A stretch of 30,782 nt of DNA from an uncultured Oscillospiraceae bacterium (lineage in GTDB: Bacteria; Bacillota; Clostridia; Oscillospirales; Oscillospiraceae): positions 1 through 30,782 of the forward strand of contig CAJLCG010000019.1 in the NCBI GenBank assembly GCA_905205085.1. The letters are read 5' to 3'. This document shows, piece after piece, positions 8,134 through 15,813 of the stretch. The position numbers and the translations under genes are program-made. The stretch's first letter is position 1. Each line of letters opens with the position of its first letter. The notes under the pieces are model-generated. The model was not told the DNA's origin. It saw only the letters and a list, made by a program, of their open reading frames with translations, and did no database searches.

Positions 8134-8985
8134 TCACGCCTCCTTCTGCTTGCCCAGGTAGGCCTCAATGACCACCGGGTCGTTCTTGATCTCGTCGGGA
8201 GTACCCTTGGCGATGATCTGGCCGAAGTTGAGCACCGCGATGCCCTCGCAGATGCCCATGACCAGGTTCATGTCATGCTCGATGAGCAGGATAGCAATGC
8301 CGAAAGTGTCCCGGATCTTTACGATGTTTTCCATCAGCTCCGCCGTCTCGGAGGGGTTCATGCCGGCGGCGGGCTCGTCCAGCAGCAGCAGGCTGGGGTT
8401 GGTGGCCAGGGCACGGACGATCTCCAGGCGGCGCTGGGCGCCGTAGGGCAGGGAGCCCGCCTTGTACTTGGCCAGATATCCCATATCAAAGATGGACAGC
8501 AGCTCCATAGCCCGGTCGTGGGCCACCTTCTCCTCTTTCCAGTAGTTGGGCAGACGGAAGATGCCGCTGAACATGCCGTACTTAATGTGGTTATGAAGGC
8601 CCAGCTTTACGTTGTCCTCCACGGTCAGGTTATCAAACAGGCGGATGTTCTGGAAGGTACGGGCGATGCCCGCCTTGTTCACCTGGACGGTATTCATATT
8701 GTGGGTGTCCACGCCGTCCACCAGGATGGTGCCCCGGGTGGGCTGGTACACCTTGGTGAGCAGGTTGAAGACGGTGGTCTTGCCCGCGCCGTTGGGGCCG
8801 ATGAGACCGGCGATCTCGGTGCGGCCGATGGCCATGTTGAAGTCCTTTACTGCGGACAGACCGCCAAAGTCGATGCCCAGGTGGCGGCACTCCAGAATGG
8901 GGCTTTTATCAATATCACGCTCGGGAATCTTGTTGGTGCTGGGCACCTCCACAAGCTTCACCGGCTCTTTGGGAATTCGGCTCAT
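8134..8985 (-). CDS. livG: Branched-chain amino acid ABC transporter, ATP-binding protein LivG
   Basis: Second ATPase of the importer, 283 residues. After about 30 leading residues, Walker A is GPNGAGKTT, the signature region reads LPYGAQRRLEIVRAL (a variant of LSGGQ usual for LivG) and Walker B is LLLLDEPAAGMNP. A C-terminal extension with the LivG-type ending VIEAYLG is present. The ATG shares the four bases ATGA with the livM stop codon, and its GGAGG ribosome site lies inside livM, so the two are translationally coupled. The 30-residue leader before the first strand is longer than in many LivG proteins. Confidence 0.95.
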   Translation of the reverse strand: MSRIPKEPVKLVEVPSTNKIPERDIDKSPILECRHLGIDFGGLSAVKDFNMAIGRTEIAGLIGPNGAGKTTVFNLLTKVYQPTRGTILVDGVDTHNMNTVQVNKAGIARTFQNIRLFDNLTVEDNVKLGLHNHIKYGMFSGIFRLPNYWKEEKVAHDRAMELLSIFDMGYLAKYKAGSLPYGAQRRLEIVRALATNPSLLLLDEPAAGMNPSETAELMENIVKIRDTFGIAILLIEHDMNLVMGICEGIAVLNFGQIIAKGTPDEIKNDPVVIEAYLGKQKEA

Positions 8986-10046
8986 TGTGCCCCTCCTTTC
9001 TTCTCCGCCGCGCGGCTGCGCAGCCGGGCAAAGAAGCCCTGAATGCTGGGATTATTGGTGGCCAGCATGACCAGAATGAGGACGATGGCGTACACCAGCA
9101 TCCGGTAGTCGGCAAACTGACGCAGGGCCTCAGGCAGGATGGTCAGAGCAGCGGCGGCGATCACCGAGCCCCACATGTTGCCCAGGCCGCCCAGCACCAC
9201 AAACACCAGGATCAGAATGGAGGTGTTGAAGTCGAACTTGGTGGCGGTAAAGGTGACCTGACTGCATCCGTACAGGGTGCCGGCAGCTCCCGCCAGGGCA
9301 GCGGAGGTAACAAAGGCGATCATCTTGTACTTAGTCACGCTGATGCCCACGCTCTCGGCGGCGATACGGTTGTCCCGGGCGGCCATGATGGCGCGGCCGG
9401 TACGGCTGTTGACCAGATTGAAAATAACGATCAGGGTGATCATCACCAGCACAAAGCCCGCTACAAAGGTGGAGATCCGCAGGGTATTCATCACGCCCAT
9501 GGGGCCCTTGATGAGCTGGATCCCGCCCTCGCCCAGGGTATTCTTATCGCTGAGGAAGCTGAACTGGAAGCCGTCCTTATCCACGCCCAGGTACACATTG
9601 GTCAGCAGACTCTTGATGATCTCACCGAAGGCCAGAGTAACGATAGCCAGGTAGTCGCCGTTGAGGCGCAGCACGGGGATGCCGATGAGGAAACCGAAGA
9701 AACCGGCCAGAATGGCACCCACCACCATGGCCACAGCCAGACGCACCGGAGCGGAGGGAATCACACCGGCCAGGGCGCTGGCGGCGGAACAGCCCAAAAA
9801 GGCGCCGATGCTCATAAAGCCGGCGTGGCCCAGGCTCAGCTCTCCGGATACGCCAACCACCAGGTTCAAGGCAAGAGCCATGGTGACGTAGGCGCAGATG
9901 GGGATAAGCTGGCCCTCCAACACCGAGCCGATGCCGCCGTCCTTAAAGGTACGCAGCAGCTGGATGACCACAAAGGCCACAACAACCAGAGTATAGGTAA
10001 ATAAGCTGGACCGGGTGGTCTTGTTCATATTCGCAAGTCGAATCAT
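8982..10046 (-). CDS. livM: Branched-chain amino acid ABC transporter, permease LivM
   Basis: Integral membrane subunit, about 354 residues with some 9-10 hydrophobic segments. It carries the LivM landmarks ELSLGHAGFMSIGAF, LRLNGDYLAIVTLAFGEI and the ATPase-docking loop SRTGRAIMAARDNRIAAESVGI. The start is placed at the ATG at 10046 because GAGGTGG ends five bases before it; a GTG at 10055 would overlap that ribosome site, and a further in-frame ATG at 10028 is possible. It follows livH by only 10 bases and overlaps livG by 4, so it is in the same operon and pairs with LivH as a heterodimeric channel. Confidence 0.94.
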   Translation of the reverse strand: MIRLANMNKTTRSSLFTYTLVVVAFVVIQLLRTFKDGGIGSVLEGQLIPICAYVTMALALNLVVGVSGELSLGHAGFMSIGAFLGCSAASALAGVIPSAPVRLAVAMVVGAILAGFFGFLIGIPVLRLNGDYLAIVTLAFGEIIKSLLTNVYLGVDKDGFQFSFLSDKNTLGEGGIQLIKGPMGVMNTLRISTFVAGFVLVMITLIVIFNLVNSRTGRAIMAARDNRIAAESVGISVTKYKMIAFVTSAALAGAAGTLYGCSQVTFTATKFDFNTSILILVFVVLGGLGNMWGSVIAAAALTILPEALRQFADYRMLVYAIVLILVMLATNNPSIQGFFARLRSRAAEKKGGAQ

Positions 10047-10056
10047 TCCTACCACC

Positions 10057-10977
10057 TCACACTTTCTCGCGCATGGTCTTGCCCAGCAGACCGGCGGGCT
10101 TGACCAGCAGCACCACGATCAGCACGCCGAACACCACGGCGGTGGACAGCTGGGTGGAGATATAGGCGCTGGCAAAGATCTCGATGATGCCCAGCAGCAG
10201 GCCGCCCAGCAGAGCGCCGGGGATGGAGCCGATGCCGCCGAAGACGGCCGCGGTGAAGGCCTTGATACCAGGCATGGAGCCGGTGGTGGGGGTCAGGGTA
10301 GGGTAGGCGGAGCACAGCAGCACACCGGCGATGGCCGCCAGAGCGGAGCCGATGGCAAAGGTCATGGAAATGGTGCGGTTGACGTTGATGCCCATGAGCT
10401 GGGCCGCGCCCTTGTCCTCAGACACCGCTCGCATGGCCTTGCCCATCTTGGTCTTGCCGGTAAACAGGGTCAGGCACAGCATAATGACCACGCAGGCTAC
10501 GATGGTCACCAGGGTCACGTGGGAGATGGTCAGGGGACCCACCTGAAGCTGGCCGCTGCCCACAATGGGGGAAAAGATCTTGGGGCTGGAGGACCACAGA
10601 AGCAGGGCGGCGTTCTGCAAAAAGTAGCTCACGCCGATGGCGGTAATCAGCACCGCCAGAGACGGGGCCTGGCGCAGGGGCTTGTAGGCAAGGCCTTCAA
10701 TGACCACGCCCAGCACAGTACACACCACCATGGACAGCAGCACACCGGCCAGGGCGGGGACCACCATGGCGGCCACGCTGCCCGGCTCAAACATAGGCTG
10801 CATGCCGGTCACCGTGAAGAAGCAGGCGTAGGCGCCTACCATGATCACATCTCCGTGGGCAAAGTTGAGCATTTTGGCAATGCCATACACCATGGTGTAA
10901 CCCAGGGCGATGATGGCATAGATGCTGCCCAGACTCAGCCCTCGGATCAGATAATCCAACAGGGTCAAGAAATCCAT
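10057..10977 (-). CDS. livH: Branched-chain amino acid ABC transporter, permease LivH
   Basis: Second integral membrane subunit, 306 residues, with about eight hydrophobic segments. The LivH signatures ALGYTMVYGIAKMLNFAHGD near the N terminus and the ATPase-contact loop TKMGKAMRAVSEDKGAAQLMGI are clear, as is the ending motif AVFGGIGSIPGALLGGLLLG. AAAGGTGAG is placed normally before the ATG at 10977. It lies 154 bases downstream of the binding-protein gene; that gap contains two hairpins that may lower permease output relative to the binding protein. Confidence 0.95.
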   Translation of the reverse strand: MDFLTLLDYLIRGLSLGSIYAIIALGYTMVYGIAKMLNFAHGDVIMVGAYACFFTVTGMQPMFEPGSVAAMVVPALAGVLLSMVVCTVLGVVIEGLAYKPLRQAPSLAVLITAIGVSYFLQNAALLLWSSSPKIFSPIVGSGQLQVGPLTISHVTLVTIVACVVIMLCLTLFTGKTKMGKAMRAVSEDKGAAQLMGINVNRTISMTFAIGSALAAIAGVLLCSAYPTLTPTTGSMPGIKAFTAAVFGGIGSIPGALLGGLLLGIIEIFASAYISTQLSTAVVFGVLIVVLLVKPAGLLGKTMREKV

Positions 10978-11009
10978 AATTCACTCACCTTTTCTCTCTT
11001 TTTGGGCGC

Positions 11010-11046
11010 ATGGGAAAATTGCCGGGCCATCCGGCCCCTTTCCCAT
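11010..11046 (-). promoter_or_regulatory. Intercistronic hairpin 2 between livK and livH
   Basis: An outer stem ATGGGAAA/TTTCCCAT (11010-11017 with 11039-11046) encloses GCCGG-gccat-CCGGC (11021-11035). No T tract follows on the minus strand, so it looks like an RNA-stability or processing element rather than a full terminator. Confidence 0.5.
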
Positions 11047-11077
11047 ACGTCCCCTTCTCACTTCAGAAAATGGGTAT

Positions 11078-11106
11078 CCCAGGGGGCTGCACGGCAGCCC
11101 CCTGGG
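11078..11106 (-). promoter_or_regulatory. Intercistronic hairpin 1 between livK and livH
   Basis: A perfect 13-bp GC-rich stem (11078-11090 with 11094-11106) on a 3-base loop lies 25 bases after the binding-protein stop codon. On the minus strand it is followed by ATACCCATTTTC rather than a clean T run, so it may attenuate partially or protect the 3' end of the livK message, a known way to get excess binding protein over permease. Confidence 0.6.
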
Positions 11107-11131
11107 GAGTCGCTTTACTTTTTGACTGGGC

Positions 11132-12331
11132 TTAGTCCATGCCCACGTAAGCGCCGTCCTTGATGACCATGCCCTTGGGGCTCTTGGACACCGCACCGGT
11201 GGAGTCCCAGGTGATGCCCGCGCCGTCGCCGGTCAGGCCGGTGAAGGTGATGGTGGGGAAGGTGGCCTTCAGCTTCTCATTGAGCTCGGAAGCGCTCATG
11301 TCGGGGGTGCAGCCGGCGGTCTCCAGAGCCTGCTTGTAGGCGTAGACGCAGTCATAGGCGTCAGCGGCAAACTGGATGGGGGTCTCGCCGTACTTGTCCT
11401 GGTAGGCCTTGACAAAGTGCTGGGTGGCCTCGTCCTCGTCGTCAGCGTTGAAGGGGGTCAGCAGCATGACGCCCTCGGCCAGGGAGGTGTCGAAGTTAGC
11501 CTGGGTCAGGATGCCGTCCATGCCGTCCACGCCGAAGAACTTGGGCTCATAGCCCATGGCGTTGGCCTGGGTCAGGATCAAGGAGGCAGCATCATAGTAG
11601 ATGGGCAGGAACAGCAGGTCGGCCCCGGCCTGCTTGGCCTGGGTCAGCTGCACGGTAAAGTCGTTCTTGCTGTCCGTGGTGAAGGTGGCATTGCCCACTA
11701 CATTCAGGCCCAGATCCTTAGCCTCAGCCACAAACTTATCCTTGATGCCGGTGGAGTAGTTGTCGTCGCTCTTCCAGATGATGAAGACCTTCTCGCCCAG
11801 CTTCTGCTCAGAGATGTACTTGGCGGAAGCGGTGCCCTGGTTGGGGTCGGAGAAGCACATCTGATAGACGTTGTCCTTGCCGGAAATCACGTCAGGGGAG
11901 GAAGCGGAGGGGGTGAGAGCAAAGATGCTGTCGGCAAAGTTGTAGCTGGAGGTGGCGATGCCGGGCTGGGTGGTGACGGAACCCAGGGAGATCTGCATGC
12001 CCCACTCCTTCAGAGCGTTGTAGGCGTTGACTGCCTTCTCAGGATCGTTGACGTCGTCCTCGTACTTCAGCTCAAACTGGATGGCGCCACCCTCGGCGTT
12101 GATCTCCTCCACGGCGATCTGAGCGCCCCGCTGGGCAGCCAGGCCGTAGATGGAGGCGTCGCCGGTCAGGGGGCCGGTGCCGCCCAGCTTGAAGGCGGTG
12201 CCGCTGGTGGAGCCGCCGCTGGAGCTGTTGTCCGCGTTGGAGCCGCTGCCGGAACTGCCGCCGGAGCTGCCGCAGGCAGCCAGAGACAGAGTCAGAGCTG
12301 CTGCCATGGTAAAGGCAAGAAACTTTCTCAT
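11132..12331 (-). CDS. livK: Branched-chain amino acid ABC transporter, substrate-binding lipoprotein
   Basis: Extracytoplasmic type-I periplasmic-binding-fold protein (399 residues). The lipoprotein signal peptide MRKFLAFTMAAALTLSLAAC has the lipobox LAAC with Cys20 as lipidation site, followed by a Ser/Gly-rich linker to about residue 45. The mature domain begins FKLGGTGPLTGDASIYG, with the conserved segment GAQIAVEEINAEGG, both typical of the Leu/Ile/Val-binding family. AAGGAGA is six bases before the ATG. As first gene of the operon it delivers substrate to LivHM. The ligand could be another amino acid or an amide, because this family is often annotated too narrowly. A terminator belonging to the upstream gene leaves only 45 bases for its promoter, and no convincing -35/-10 pair was found there. 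Confidence 0.94.
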   Translation of the reverse strand: MRKFLAFTMAAALTLSLAACGSSGGSSGSGSNADNSSSGGSTSGTAFKLGGTGPLTGDASIYGLAAQRGAQIAVEEINAEGGAIQFELKYEDDVNDPEKAVNAYNALKEWGMQISLGSVTTQPGIATSSYNFADSIFALTPSASSPDVISGKDNVYQMCFSDPNQGTASAKYISEQKLGEKVFIIWKSDDNYSTGIKDKFVAEAKDLGLNVVGNATFTTDSKNDFTVQLTQAKQAGADLLFLPIYYDAASLILTQANAMGYEPKFFGVDGMDGILTQANFDTSLAEGVMLLTPFNADDEDEATQHFVKAYQDKYGETPIQFAADAYDCVYAYKQALETAGCTPDMSASELNEKLKATFPTITFTGLTGDGAGITWDSTGAVSKSPKGMVIKDGAYVGMD

Positions 12332-12376
12332 AACAATCTCTCCTTACAATTGGATTTTACATTGCGTATGATATAT

Positions 12377-12414
12377 AAAAAGCGGCTTCGTTCCTGGGAA
12401 CGCAGCCGCTTTTT
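12377..12414 (-). terminator. Intrinsic terminator of the small membrane protein gene
   Basis: A stem of 11 bp (12377-12387 with 12404-12414), one mismatch, then 6 bp more (12389-12394 with 12397-12402) closes a very small loop. On the minus strand it ends in TTTTT and starts 6 bases after the stop codon. It insulates the liv operon from upstream transcription. Confidence 0.9.
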
Positions 12415-12420
12415 AACCCG

Positions 12421-12678
12421 TTACACCCCACCTGATGGTGGAGAAAGCTGCGTTCGTTGAACCATTACGACCAGAATAACCAGAACCGCCAGCAGGACGG
12501 CCAGAATAATTCGAGTGCTGAGAAGTACAGATACCGCCAGCAAAACAAAAATGGACACCAACAGAATGGTGTCCATCATGGCGTAATTCTGGAAAAAGCG
12601 CGCAAAGAAACCAGCCTCACGCTGGGGAGCAGCGTGGGACATGCACTGAGATCGAGACGCACAACACTGCATGCTCAT
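12421..12678 (-). CDS. Small Cys-containing two-helix membrane protein, function unknown
   Basis: I do not recognise this 85-residue protein. The start is the ATG at 12678, nine bases after AAAGGAG; an in-frame ATG 13 codons upstream has no such site. The N terminus is MSMQCCASRSQC, with cysteines 5, 6 and 12, followed by a basic/aromatic amphipathic stretch (about 20-33) and two hydrophobic helices (about 37-55 and 57-73) separated by Ser-Thr-Arg. The short tail ends SPPSGGV. It is a monocistronic unit with a near-consensus promoter and a strong terminator, so expression as a small membrane protein is likely. A metal- or redox-linked role for the cysteines is only a guess. Confidence 0.7.
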   Translation of the reverse strand: MSMQCCASRSQCMSHAAPQREAGFFARFFQNYAMMDTILLVSIFVLLAVSVLLSTRIILAVLLAVLVILVVMVQRTQLSPPSGGV

Positions 12679-12734
12679 GATCACGCACTCCTTTCGCACT
12701 TCATTGGGATAAATCATTGTCTATCATTTGTCTT

Positions 12735-12763
12735 ATTGTATGACAACGCTAGGCGTTCGTCAA
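12735..12763 (-). promoter_or_regulatory. Strong promoter of the small membrane protein gene, with dyad in the spacer
   Basis: On the minus strand TTGACG (12758-12763), exactly 17 bases and TACAAT (12735-12740). The spacer holds the inverted repeat AACGC-TAG-GCGTT (12744-12756), a possible repressor or activator site. The start codon lies 56 bases beyond the -10. Confidence 0.8.
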
Positions 12764-12832
12764 TGGTGCTTTCGTACAGAAACCCTTAAATTATCCTTAA
12801 TTGCGTTGTCTCTTATGCACAATTTTTAGCCA

Positions 12833-13525
12833 TTATTCTTCTTTCAGGGGCACCGGGGCAGGTACTTTGTCCGGATCGCTGTCCAGATACTCCTGGGCAA
12901 CCGTCTCCAGGCTTACCTCCTGCTCACCCAGCAGCTGGTTGATCTGGTCCAGGCATTTGCCCGCCTTGCCCAGCTCGTCGGCGGCGTGGGAGACGGTGGA
13001 CTCCACCTGGCTGCGCAGCTGCTCATACTCCTGCTGCACCTGGCGCAGCCACTGCTCCATCTGGCGGCGGACCTGGCGGGCCTGCTGGTCGGCCTGCTCC
13101 TGCACCGCGTGGGCCCGGCAGTGGGCCTGCAGCTCCATCCCTGCCGTGCGGTCCTTCACCGCCGCGTAAGCGGCAGCGTCGGGCTCCAGGGCCGCCACCC
13201 GTGCACGCAGGCGGTCCCGCTCCTGGCGCAGCTGATTGAGCTCAGCCCCCTGGGCCTTCTCCCGCTCCTGGCTCTCCTGAAGCGCCGCTTTGGCCTGCTC
13301 CAGCTCCCGGGTCAGGCTGTCCCGATCCCGGCCAAAGATGGCCTCCCGCTCCTCCAGCTCACCGGAACGGCGGCGCAGCTGCTCCAGCTCCTGGTTCTGC
13401 TGCTCCAGCTGCTTTTCCAGCTCCTGCTGCTTCTGCGTATTCTCCGCAGCGGTCTTTTCCAAATAATCCAGCACGTCCTGGCGGTTAAATCCGCCCAGAG
13501 CGGCATTGCGGAAGGGATGATCCAT
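12833..13525 (-). CDS. DivIVA-like coiled-coil protein
   Basis: Cytoplasmic coiled-coil protein of 230 residues. The first 25 residues, with FRNAALGGFNRQDVLDYLEK, match the N-terminal lipid-binding/pole-targeting pattern of DivIVA/GpsB proteins (an F...GFNR..V..YL signature). Residues about 28-115 and 130-200 are Gln/Glu/Leu-rich with heptad spacing, indicating long coiled coils. The Pro/Asp-rich tail is probably flexible. By family, such proteins organise cell division or polar growth; which process this one serves is unknown. GAGGTG lies five bases before the ATG, and an extended -10 promoter is upstream. No intrinsic terminator was found after it; only a weak AT stem occurs before the next gene. 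Confidence 0.8.
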   Translation of the reverse strand: MDHPFRNAALGGFNRQDVLDYLEKTAAENTQKQQELEKQLEQQNQELEQLRRRSGELEEREAIFGRDRDSLTRELEQAKAALQESQEREKAQGAELNQLRQERDRLRARVAALEPDAAAYAAVKDRTAGMELQAHCRAHAVQEQADQQARQVRRQMEQWLRQVQQEYEQLRSQVESTVSHAADELGKAGKCLDQINQLLGEQEVSLETVAQEYLDSDPDKVPAPVPLKEE

Positions 13526-13579
13526 GGGGCACCTCGTCTCTGCCCCGAAAATCCGGGGCGTTTTGTCAGTTTCCGTGTT

Positions 13580-13608
13580 ATTCTATCACACTCCCAGTCA
13601 AATTACAA
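13580..13608 (-). promoter_or_regulatory. Promoter of the DivIVA-like gene (extended -10)
   Basis: On the minus strand TTGTAA (13603-13608), 17 bases and TAGAAT (13580-13585), with TG one base ahead of the -10 hexamer. It is divergent from the promoter at 13640-13668, the two -35 boxes being 31 bases apart. Confidence 0.65.
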
Positions 13609-13639
13609 TTCTTTCTGTGGATTTGACCGTTGCTTTTCA

Positions 13640-13668
13640 TTGACGGCCTAAATTCGGGATGGTATACT
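13640..13668 (+). promoter_or_regulatory. Strong promoter of the methyltransferase-ECF operon
   Basis: TTGACG (13640-13645), exactly 17 bases and TATACT (13663-13668), placing the expected start of transcription near 13675 and leaving a leader of about 29 bases. No riboswitch fits in so short a leader. Confidence 0.85.
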
Positions 13669-13703
13669 ATATTAGTTTTAAATGAGACGAGAGGGGTAAC
13701 TTT

Positions 13704-14564
13704 ATGTGGGTTTCCGACCAATGGAAGGACTATGAACTCATTGACTGCGGGCGCGGCGAAAAGCTGGAGCGCTGGGGGGATCAGCTGCTGGTGCGGCCCG
13801 ATCCTCAGGCCATCTGGAACACTCCCCGCACCCACCGGGGCTGGAAGGTAAATGCCGGGCGGTATGCCCGCTCCTCCACCGGAGGCGGCCAGTGGCAGAA
13901 CAAGTCCATGCCCCAGCGCTGGACCGTGTCCTACCGGGATCTTACCTTTAATATAAAGCCCATGAACTTTAAGCACACCGGCCTGTTCCCTGAGCAGGCG
14001 GCCAACTGGGACTGGGCCCGGGAGCAGATCCAGAATGCGGGCCGTCCCATCAGCGTGCTGAACCTGTTTGCCTACACCGGCGGAGCCACGGTGGCCTGCG
14101 CGGCGGCGGGGGCCAAGGTGTGCCACGTGGACGCGGCAAAGGGCATGGTCCAGTGGGCCCGGGAGAACGCCAAGAGCTCCGGGCTGGAGGACGCCCCCAT
14201 CCGCTGGATCGTGGACGACTGCGGCAAGTTTGTGGAGCGGGAGATCCGTCGGGGCCGGAAGTACGACGCCATCATCATGGACCCTCCCTCCTATGGCCGG
14301 GGTCCCACCGGCGAGGTTTGGAAGCTGGAGGAGAACCTCTACCCCTTTGTGGAGCTGGTGAGCGGGGTGCTCTCCGACGATCCCCTGTTTATCATTCTCA
14401 ACTCCTACACCACCGGCCTGGCCCCCAGCGTGGTCACCTACATCCTGGAAACCGTGGTCTCCAAAAAGTTCGGCGGCCATACCGTCAGCGACGAGCTGGG
14501 CCTGCCGGTCAGCCAGACCGGCCTGGTGCTGCCCTGCGGCGCCACCGGCCGCTGGAGCAAGTAA
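13704..14564 (+). CDS. Class I SAM-dependent methyltransferase, RlmI/RlmK-like
   Basis: Probable rRNA cytosine-5 or guanine methyltransferase of 286 residues, by its resemblance to the RlmI/RlmK catalytic domain. SAM-binding motif I is NLFAYTGGA (120-128), the acidic residue after strand 2 is in CHVDAAKGMV, and the catalytic/target motif is DPPSYGRGPTGE (193-204), typical of this group. It lacks the N-terminal PUA RNA-binding domain of full-size RlmI, having instead about 95 residues of beta-rich leader. GAGAGGGG precedes the ATG. It is the first gene behind a near-consensus promoter, 39 bases ahead of ecfA1, and probably cotranscribed with it. The RNA target is unknown. Confidence 0.82.
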   Translation: MWVSDQWKDYELIDCGRGEKLERWGDQLLVRPDPQAIWNTPRTHRGWKVNAGRYARSSTGGGQWQNKSMPQRWTVSYRDLTFNIKPMNFKHTGLFPEQAANWDWAREQIQNAGRPISVLNLFAYTGGATVACAAAGAKVCHVDAAKGMVQWARENAKSSGLEDAPIRWIVDDCGKFVEREIRRGRKYDAIIMDPPSYGRGPTGEVWKLEENLYPFVELVSGVLSDDPLFIILNSYTTGLAPSVVTYILETVVSKKFGGHTVSDELGLPVSQTGLVLPCGATGRWSK

Positions 14565-14603
14565 GCCTTTGATTTCTTGATCTCTAAGTGAGGTATTGCT
14601 ATT

Positions 14604-15452
14604 ATGAGCGAACCCATTATTTCCGCCCAGGACGTGCGCTTCTCCTACGTCACCGCCGAGGGGGTGGCCCCCATCGTGCTGGGGGGCGTCAGCCTGGACA
14701 TTGAAGAGGGCTCCTTTGTGGCGGTGCTGGGCCACAACGGCAGCGGCAAGTCCACCCTGGCCAAGCACATGAACGCCATCCTCCTGCCCACCGGGGGCAA
14801 GGTGTACGTCAGCGGCATGGACACCACCGAGGACCAGCTGCTGCTGGACATCCGGCGCACCGTGGGCATGGTGTTCCAGAACCCGGACAACCAGATCGTG
14901 GCCAACGTGGTGGAGGAGGACGTGGCCTTTGCCCCGGAAAACCTGGGGGTCCCCTCCGACGAGATCCGCCGCCGGGTGGATGACGCCCTGAAAGCCGTGG
15001 GAATGTATGAGTACCGGGAGCACGCTCCCCACCTTCTCTCCGGCGGCCAGAAGCAGCGCATCGCCATCGCGGGCGTCATCGCCATGCAGCCCCGGTGCAT
15101 CGTGCTGGACGAGCCCACCGCTATGCTGGACCCCATCGGCCGCGCCGATGTGCTGCGCACCATTAAGACCCTGAACCGGGAGCGGGGGGTCACCGTGGTC
15201 CTCATCACCCACCACATGGACGAGGCCGCCCAGGCCGACCGCCTGGTGGTCATGGCCAAGGGCAAGGTCATTGCCGACGGCGCCCCCAAGGAGGTCTTCC
15301 AGGACGTGGAGGGGCTAAAAGCCGTAGGCCTCACCGTCCCCGACACCACGGAGCTTCTCTGGGAGCTGCGCCAGCAGGGGCTGGATCTGCCCCTGGACGC
15401 CCTGAGCGACGAAGAGTGCGCCCAGGCCCTCTATCAGCTGCTGAAAACCTGA
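14604..15452 (+). CDS. ecfA1: Energy-coupling factor transporter ATPase EcfA1
   Basis: Cytoplasmic ATPase of an ECF-type vitamin/micronutrient importer, 282 residues. Walker [10 protein letters not shown] (43-51), Q-loop [10 protein letters not shown], signature LLSGGQKQR and Walker [13 protein letters not shown] are all intact, and the C-terminal extension of about 60 residues is typical of EcfA proteins. NPDNQ in the Q-loop is the usual EcfA1 form. GTGAGGT precedes the ATG. A small membrane gene separates it from ecfA2. No S component is nearby, so it probably serves several substrate-binding subunits encoded elsewhere (group II ECF). Confidence 0.95.
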   Translation: MSEPIISAQDVRFSYVTAEGVAPIVLGGVSLDIEEGSFVAVLGHNGSGKSTLAKHMNAILLPTGGKVYVSGMDTTEDQLLLDIRRTVGMVFQNPDNQIVANVVEEDVAFAPENLGVPSDEIRRRVDDALKAVGMYEYREHAPHLLSGGQKQRIAIAGVIAMQPRCIVLDEPTAMLDPIGRADVLRTIKTLNRERGVTVVLITHHMDEAAQADRLVVMAKGKVIADGAPKEVFQDVEGLKAVGLTVPDTTELLWELRQQGLDLPLDALSDEECAQALYQLLKT

Positions 15453-15487
15453 CAATAAAAAACCTGACACAGAAGGGAGCCTCTGCT

Positions 15488-15748
15488 ATGAACAACTCAG
15501 AACGAAGCGCCCGGGTCTTTGCGGGCATCGCCACGTTTTTAGTCGTCTTTTTTGTCCCCAAGCTGCTGCCGGTCATGTTCGACGACAGCTTGCCCACCGT
15601 GCTGTGGGGGCTGATCGCCCTGGCCGCCGCGTGGGTGGCCGTGTGTCTGGTCTCTCTCAAGCAGCGGGTCAAACGGCTGGAGATGCAGACCTACTATCTC
15701 CAGGTCCAGCTGGATAAGCTGGAAAAGCAGGCCGATAAGCTGCCGTAA
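15488..15748 (+). CDS. Small membrane protein with C-terminal coiled coil, function unknown
   Basis: I do not recognise this 86-residue protein. The ATG at 15488 follows AAGGGAG by a normal distance; longer readings of the frame run back into ecfA1 without a ribosome site. Two hydrophobic helices (about 9-28 and 36-57) are followed by a charged heptad-patterned tail (57-84: KQRVKRLEMQTYYLQVQLDK and on), a short coiled coil that should be cytoplasmic. It lies 35 bases after ecfA1 and 65 before ecfA2, so it is inside the ECF operon. It could be an accessory subunit of the energizing module or an unrelated passenger; context is the only evidence. Confidence 0.75.
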   Translation: MNNSERSARVFAGIATFLVVFFVPKLLPVMFDDSLPTVLWGLIALAAAWVAVCLVSLKQRVKRLEMQTYYLQVQLDKLEKQADKLP

Positions 15749-15813
15749 CTGTGATATATTCGGGCGTGATCCCCTTGGGACATGCACCACTTCGCCATAA
15801 GGATGGTAACGCA

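Noticed and set aside
12332..12376. Promoter of the liv operon
   Set aside because: A promoter is expected in these 45 bases, but only weak pairs such as TTTTTA with TAAAAT could be drawn, so none is listed.
12775..12832. Terminator for the DivIVA-like gene
   Set aside because: Only a 5-bp AATTG/CAATT stem with a large loop; too weak to call.
13578..15215. Minus-strand open frame of about 545 codons opposite the methyltransferase and ecfA1
   Set aside because: Overlaps two intact genes and the promoters at 13580-13668; composition is typical of a shadow frame.
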